This document shows positions 7,595 to 9,944 of a stretch of DNA of 9,944 nt, piece after piece. This DNA comes from Bacillota bacterium (GTDB lineage Bacteria; Bacillota; Clostridia; Lachnospirales; Lachnospiraceae): assembly GCA_023442465.1 (NCBI GenBank), contig JAEZZQ010000012.1, forward strand, positions 1-9,944, read 5' to 3'. The first letter of the stretch is position 1, and every line of letters starts with the position of its first letter. The position numbers were made by a program, and so were the translations under genes. Below the pieces are notes generated by a model that had not been told where the DNA came from, made no database searches, and was given only the letters and a program-made list of their open reading frames with translations.

Positions 7595-7613
7595 GAAATA
7601 TGATTATCATTGC

Positions 7614-8705
7614 TTATTGAATGTTAGAGATAAATGCCCTTAATGTTTCAGATACTTTGTTGTAATACAGATTATCAATTACAGAATATTCGCCAAGATG
7701 AATGTCCAACTGAGAACCATTTCCCTTTGTAAAATACTTTTCGTCCACAATGCCATTTTTATGAACATGCAGATTTCTTCGCTGAACCATTTCCATTATT
7801 TCCACGAAGCAATCACTCCCTTGGACAAGAAAATAATCAGCCTTATAGCCATGCAGTATTTCCAAAACATCTGAAACGTATTTTCCAGAAATCATTATAT
7901 CAATTGTCTTGGAAGCAAAATCGTTGAAATCTTGATGTTTTGTTATGTCACCTAAAGAAAACTTTTTATCATAATTCATAATACGGGCTATATTAAAAAA
8001 ATCTTGATTAAAAACATCAGAAAATAAATCAAATACGGCTGCATCAAAAGCTGTCATAAGCAAGATAAATGCCTGCCTATAAATATTTATAGGATTTTTA
8101 TCATCAAAAATATTGTAAAGTGTTTTGAGTTCATTGTACTCCTCCAAATCGTGCTCAGTGTTCTCGATAGCCTCATTATACAATTTGCACCTAACATGGC
8201 TCAAAAGGCTTACATAGTCATCTTCTGAAAGCATATCATAATACTTTTCTTCAGATAACTCATCTTGTGTATCAACTTCCTTTTTAAAGTCAGCGGGAAT
8301 AATCTCATCAATCAGTTCAAAATAATCTTTGTTTTCAGGATTATCCATACAGTCATATACTGTTGATTCAGCATATGGAATTAAACTATCTGCTAAATCA
8401 TTAGAAATAATTTTCGAGCTTAATTCAGGCAACTCCACTGGTTGCATTTGAGAAAGTTTGGTCTGTAAAAAGGTTATCTTATTATCTACAATCCCTTTTA
8501 ACTGGTCGATGATGAGTTTGTTTTTTTCTTTTTCTTCTGTAGTATCGGAAAAGAACACATACTCCTTTAGTATATTCATGTCCTCATATCCTTGAGTTCG
8601 AACAACACTGCATGAACGTTGGTAAAAGTTATTTTCAATATAAGAAACATAGTTATCTATGGTTTCGGATTCATCTTTAAATCTCTCGTTGATTGTGTTT
8701 TCCAC
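7614..8705 (-). CDS. HEPN-like protein, putative ribonuclease cargo gene
   Basis: A 363-residue soluble, acidic protein that I cannot place in a named family. Its C-terminal half resembles a HEPN domain. A long hydrophobic helix (209-233, YRQAFILLMTAFDAAVFDLF) comes first. Near residue 310 follows QRRNLHVHKNGIVDEKYF, in which R310-N311-x3-H315 matches the RNxxxH catalytic motif of HEPN ribonucleases. The N-terminal half (1-200) is charged, probably helical (EEKEKNKLIIDQLKGIVDNK), with no motif I know. The GTG start at 8705 has GGAGG 7 bases upstream. A plausible promoter and a terminator frame the gene, making it an independent unit within the mobilization operon. Its base composition is clearly more AT-rich than the relaxase. 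HEPN nucleases often serve in toxin-antitoxin or abortive-infection systems; here that is inference, and no antitoxin-like partner is adjacent. Confidence 0.75.
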   Translation of the reverse strand: MENTINERFKDESETIDNYVSYIENNFYQRSCSVVRTQGYEDMNILKEYVFFSDTTEEKEKNKLIIDQLKGIVDNKITFLQTKLSQMQPVELPELSSKIISNDLADSLIPYAESTVYDCMDNPENKDYFELIDEIIPADFKKEVDTQDELSEEKYYDMLSEDDYVSLLSHVRCKLYNEAIENTEHDLEEYNELKTLYNIFDDKNPINIYRQAFILLMTAFDAAVFDLFSDVFNQDFFNIARIMNYDKKFSLGDITKHQDFNDFASKTIDIMISGKYVSDVLEILHGYKADYFLVQGSDCFVEIMEMVQRRNLHVHKNGIVDEKYFTKGNGSQLDIHLGEYSVIDNLYYNKVSETLRAFISNIQ

Positions 8706-8737
8706 GGAAACGCCTCCAATTCATTTAATTTGATATA

Positions 8738-8746
8738 ATCATACCA
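8738..8746 (-). promoter_or_regulatory. Possible extended -10 promoter of the HEPN-like gene
   Basis: On the minus strand TGGTATGAT matches an extended -10 element (TG-N-TATAAT with one change). It lies about 33 bases before the GTG start, in an AT-rich stretch. No good -35 box is seen at the usual distance, which extended -10 promoters can lack. The call rests on this one motif. Confidence 0.35.
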
Positions 8747-8777
8747 CCTCTCCCGACAAAATTCATCACCAATATGT

Positions 8778-8803
8778 AAAACAGCCCATGCTTTCGCAGA
8801 GGC
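8778..8803 (-). terminator. Weak terminator-like hairpin after the 95-residue gene
   Basis: GCCCATGC (8784-8791) pairs with GCAGAGGC (8796-8803) with one mismatch and one G-T pair. Read leftward the loop is GAAA. The sequence TGTTTT follows, a poor T tract, so this may only partly end transcription from the upstream genes. Confidence 0.4.
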
Positions 8804-8820
8804 CGTCCACCTATGATTCC

Positions 8821-9108
8821 TTACAGCGCACCGAGATTTTTGAGTAGCTCCACACAGTCCTTTGCGCCCTGTACATAGAGATGCTGGCATTCGTGATCAG
8901 CAATCAGATTTGTTTTCTCAAAGTAATCGGTGAGTATTCTCTGTTGATCCTCCGGCAGTGATTTTACAATCTCACGAGCCTGTGAGCTGAGAGCCTTTAC
9001 TTCGGCATAAAGCTGCAGTTCACTGTCATCCAGAGTATCCTTACGCTTTTCGATTGCGGCTTCCGTCAGTTCCCGGATTGCCATTTCAAAGATTTCACTT
9101 TTCTCCAT
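8821..9108 (-). CDS. Small conserved-looking protein of unknown function (possibly DUF6809)
   Basis: A 95-residue, charged, probably all-helical protein. The C-terminal part YFEKTNLIADHECQHLYVQG (62-81), followed by AKDCVELLKNLG, resembles small Firmicutes proteins that I associate, with limited certainty, with DUF6809. The HECQH segment looks superficially like a metal site but is not a full HExxH zinc-protease motif: it has H-E-C-Q-H without the second glutamate context. The ATG at 9108 has AAAGGAG 11 bases upstream. It lies in the mobilization operon between the RHH protein and the relaxase, so an accessory role in transfer or its control is possible, but there is no direct evidence. Confidence 0.75.
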   Translation of the reverse strand: MEKSEIFEMAIRELTEAAIEKRKDTLDDSELQLYAEVKALSSQAREIVKSLPEDQQRILTDYFEKTNLIADHECQHLYVQGAKDCVELLKNLGAL

Positions 9109-9203
9109 CGCACTTTCATCTCCTTTCTCAGCATTAAAATGCTGTACACCAACATATAAACGAATGTGCTTTCATAGTCCATATCCAAAAGAAACAAATT
9201 CAT
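9066..9203 (-). CDS. Possible 45-residue hydrophobic small protein
   Basis: An open frame from ATG 9203 encodes MNLFLLDMDYESTFVYMLVY followed by SILMLRKEMKV and a basic tail. It looks like one short hydrophobic helix. It fills the gap between the RHH gene and the 95-residue gene and overlaps the start of the latter by 43 bases in another frame. No clear Shine-Dalgarno precedes the ATG, only ATTATAAG. It may be a real small membrane peptide or simply an open leader that couples translation to the next gene. Confidence 0.25.
   Translation of the reverse strand: MNLFLLDMDYESTFVYMLVYSILMLRKEMKVRWRKVKSLKWQSGN
9129..9144. promoter_or_regulatory. Perfect 7-base inverted repeat near a ribosome binding site
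   Basis: CAGCATT-AA-AATGCTG is a perfect inverted repeat immediately upstream of the AAAGGAG of the 95-residue gene. It could be a small operator or an RNA hairpin that affects translation of that gene. There is no T run after it, so it is not a typical terminator. Confidence 0.35.
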
Positions 9204-9212
9204 CTTATAATT

Positions 9213-9626
9213 TTAGGTTCGCCGTTTTTGGTAGTTATATGCGTCCTCAAAATCAATCGCACCGTTGATCCGCTTGACTTCCTCCACACATTTTAAGTGT
9301 AGGCTTTGCAGTGCCTGCTCGTCAACCGCATGAGTATACGCCACCACATGAGAGAGCTTGGAAAGCTCGGTGGCGATTTTGAAATCCATTCTGGCCAGAC
9401 GGTTTTCCGTATCCCGAATGGTACTGACAAGGACGGATGAGAAACTCTGCAGCAGATAATTTTCGATTCTCTGTGAAGTGAGATATCCGCAGTAAAACTT
9501 CAGCGCCTCGGTGACAAATTCATTGCGGGATTTTACATTGGCCTGCTCCAGCAGCTCATCGCACCGATCCAGCACTTCTTTTTCAATATAAAAGCCGGTG
9601 CGGACTTTTTCCGGTTCCTTTGCCAT
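9213..9626 (-). CDS. Ribbon-helix-helix protein, probable relaxosome accessory factor
   Basis: A 137-residue protein. Residues 8-45 hold a CopG-like ribbon-helix-helix: the strand VRTGFYI, helix KEVLDRCDELLEQANV, turn SRN and helix EFVTEALKFYCGYL. The remainder is helical with a conserved-looking stretch RDTENRLARMDFKIATELSKL (split about 76-97) and a short basic end (YQKRRT). ATG 9626 has AAGGAG 5 bases upstream, so the longer frame from 9716 is not used. RHH proteins upstream of relaxase genes (MobC-like, auxiliary factors) bind oriT and recruit the relaxase. The strong inverted repeats found just upstream (9761-9886) would be its natural target. It could also autoregulate the operon. No partner binding has been shown; the role is inferred from fold and position. 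Confidence 0.82.
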   Translation of the reverse strand: MAKEPEKVRTGFYIEKEVLDRCDELLEQANVKSRNEFVTEALKFYCGYLTSQRIENYLLQSFSSVLVSTIRDTENRLARMDFKIATELSKLSHVVAYTHAVDEQALQSLHLKCVEEVKRINGAIDFEDAYNYQKRRT

Positions 9627-9742
9627 ATTGTCTCCTTTTTTCTGTGAGTTTTCCCCGGTATGCAGTGTAAGCCCCGCAAACGTCCGGTTTTCCTTGCCTT
9701 CTACTGAAACCAGCATAACAAATCAAGGCTTTAGGCAGAAAG

Positions 9743-9910
9743 TTATGTCACTTCAGAATCCCCGAACGGCTTTGCCGGTCGGTGTTTTTCGGGTTTAGGC
9801 TGCCAAAGCAGCATAAACCCTTTAACCTGCACCACTTTCGACCCTACCGGAATGCCCTCATTCTGAGGATTTATCGCCGCATCCGGGGCTTTCTCACATT
9901 CTCTCCACAT
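9743..9910 (-). CDS. Possible 55-residue small protein at the head of the transfer operon
   Basis: An open frame from ATG 9910 to TAA 9743 would encode a 55-residue basic, proline-rich peptide, beginning MWRECEKAPDAAINPQNEGI and ending in a KPEKHRPAKPFGDSEVT tail. Codon choice looks like that of the neighbouring mobilization genes, and it is followed by the RHH gene on the same strand. It has no clear ribosome binding site, and the inverted repeats of the candidate oriT lie inside it. It may be a real small protein conserved in these elements or an accidental open frame across oriT. Confidence 0.4.
   Translation of the reverse strand: MWRECEKAPDAAINPQNEGIPVGSKVVQVKGFMLLWQPKPEKHRPAKPFGDSEVT
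9761..9793. other. Accessory nested inverted repeat beside the candidate oriT
   Basis: CCCGAA (9761-9766) pairs with TTCGGG (9788-9793), and CGGC-TTT-GCCG (9767-9777) forms an inner hairpin. It touches the main repeat at 9791-9820 and could be a protein-binding part of the same oriT. Confidence 0.35.
9791..9820. other. Candidate oriT inverted repeat
   Basis: GGGTTTA (9791-9797) pairs perfectly with TAAACCC (9814-9820). After one mismatch, GCTGC (9799-9803) pairs with GCAGC (9808-9812) around the loop CAAA. A 12-base-pair stem with one mismatch just upstream of an RHH gene and relaxase operon is typical of oriT repeats next to nic. The nic site is not located. A terminator reading is less likely because no T run follows on either strand. 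Confidence 0.45.
9847..9886. other. Second stem-loop of the candidate oriT region
   Basis: CCGGAATGC (9847-9855) pairs with GCATCCGG (9879-9886) with one bulged A, and a perfect hairpin CCTCA-TTC-TGAGG (9856-9868) is enclosed. Together with the neighbouring repeats it makes a dense cluster of secondary structure in about 130 bases. The rest of the edge (9911-9944) and the gap 9627-9742 show nothing else I can support. Confidence 0.4.
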
Positions 9911-9944
9911 GGGCGCAACGTGGGCGGTACGATGTTAATGGGTA

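Noticed and set aside
7600..7610. ATGATTATCAT palindrome resembling the core of a Fur box
   Set aside because: It lies between a stop codon and a terminator, not at a promoter, and the outer parts of the Fur consensus do not match.
8657..8890. Minus-strand frame spanning the end of the 95-residue gene and the start of the HEPN-like gene
   Set aside because: It overlaps both genes in a different frame and lacks a ribosome binding site. Part of its sequence looks protein-like, but the two flanking genes have better starts.
9894..9944. Short minus-strand frame entering from the right edge
   Set aside because: Only 16 codons remain before a stop, with no recognisable sequence, so an upstream gene cannot be supported.

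Overview
The window looks like part of an integrative conjugative or mobilizable element of a Clostridia-type Firmicute, probably a gut Lachnospiraceae or Ruminococcaceae relative. The basis is the strong AGGAGG-type ribosome binding sites, the moderate-GC mobilization genes, and protein families typical of Tn1549/CTn-like elements: a VirD4-like coupling protein, a relaxase with Sel1 repeats, a DUF3991/toprim protein and a small HTH_36 protein. No integrase, type IV ATPase (VirB4) or rRNA/tRNA lies in the window, so the element boundaries are not seen.

Left part (1-1006, + strand): the tail of an unidentified gene, a free-standing OmpR/PhoB-type winged-helix protein and a small XRE-type regulator. 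They appear to form one regulatory transcription unit, closed by a hairpin terminator at 945-1006.

Main part (9910 down to 1006, - strand): a transfer module read leftward. In order it holds a possible 55-residue ORF overlapping strong inverted repeats (candidate oriT), a ribbon-helix-helix protein, a 95-residue conserved-looking protein, a 363-residue HEPN-like protein, the 932-residue relaxase-Sel1 fusion, the DUF3991/toprim protein, the VirD4-like coupling protein and a small HTH protein. The likely division of labour is that the RHH protein and relaxase build the relaxosome at oriT and the coupling protein delivers it to the transfer channel. The toprim protein probably handles priming or processing of transferred DNA.

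Two genes look foreign to this module. One is a four-helix membrane protein (3187-3717) on the opposite strand between the toprim and coupling-protein genes. The other is the HEPN-like gene (7614-8705) between the 95-residue protein and the relaxase. Both are clearly more AT-rich than their neighbours, sit at gene joints and have their own terminator; the HEPN gene also has a plausible promoter. Neither matches a named system I recognise. They are the best candidates here for undescribed cargo functions such as phage defence, exclusion or toxin activity. That function is inference; gene placement, orientation, composition and the RNxxxH motif are directly visible.
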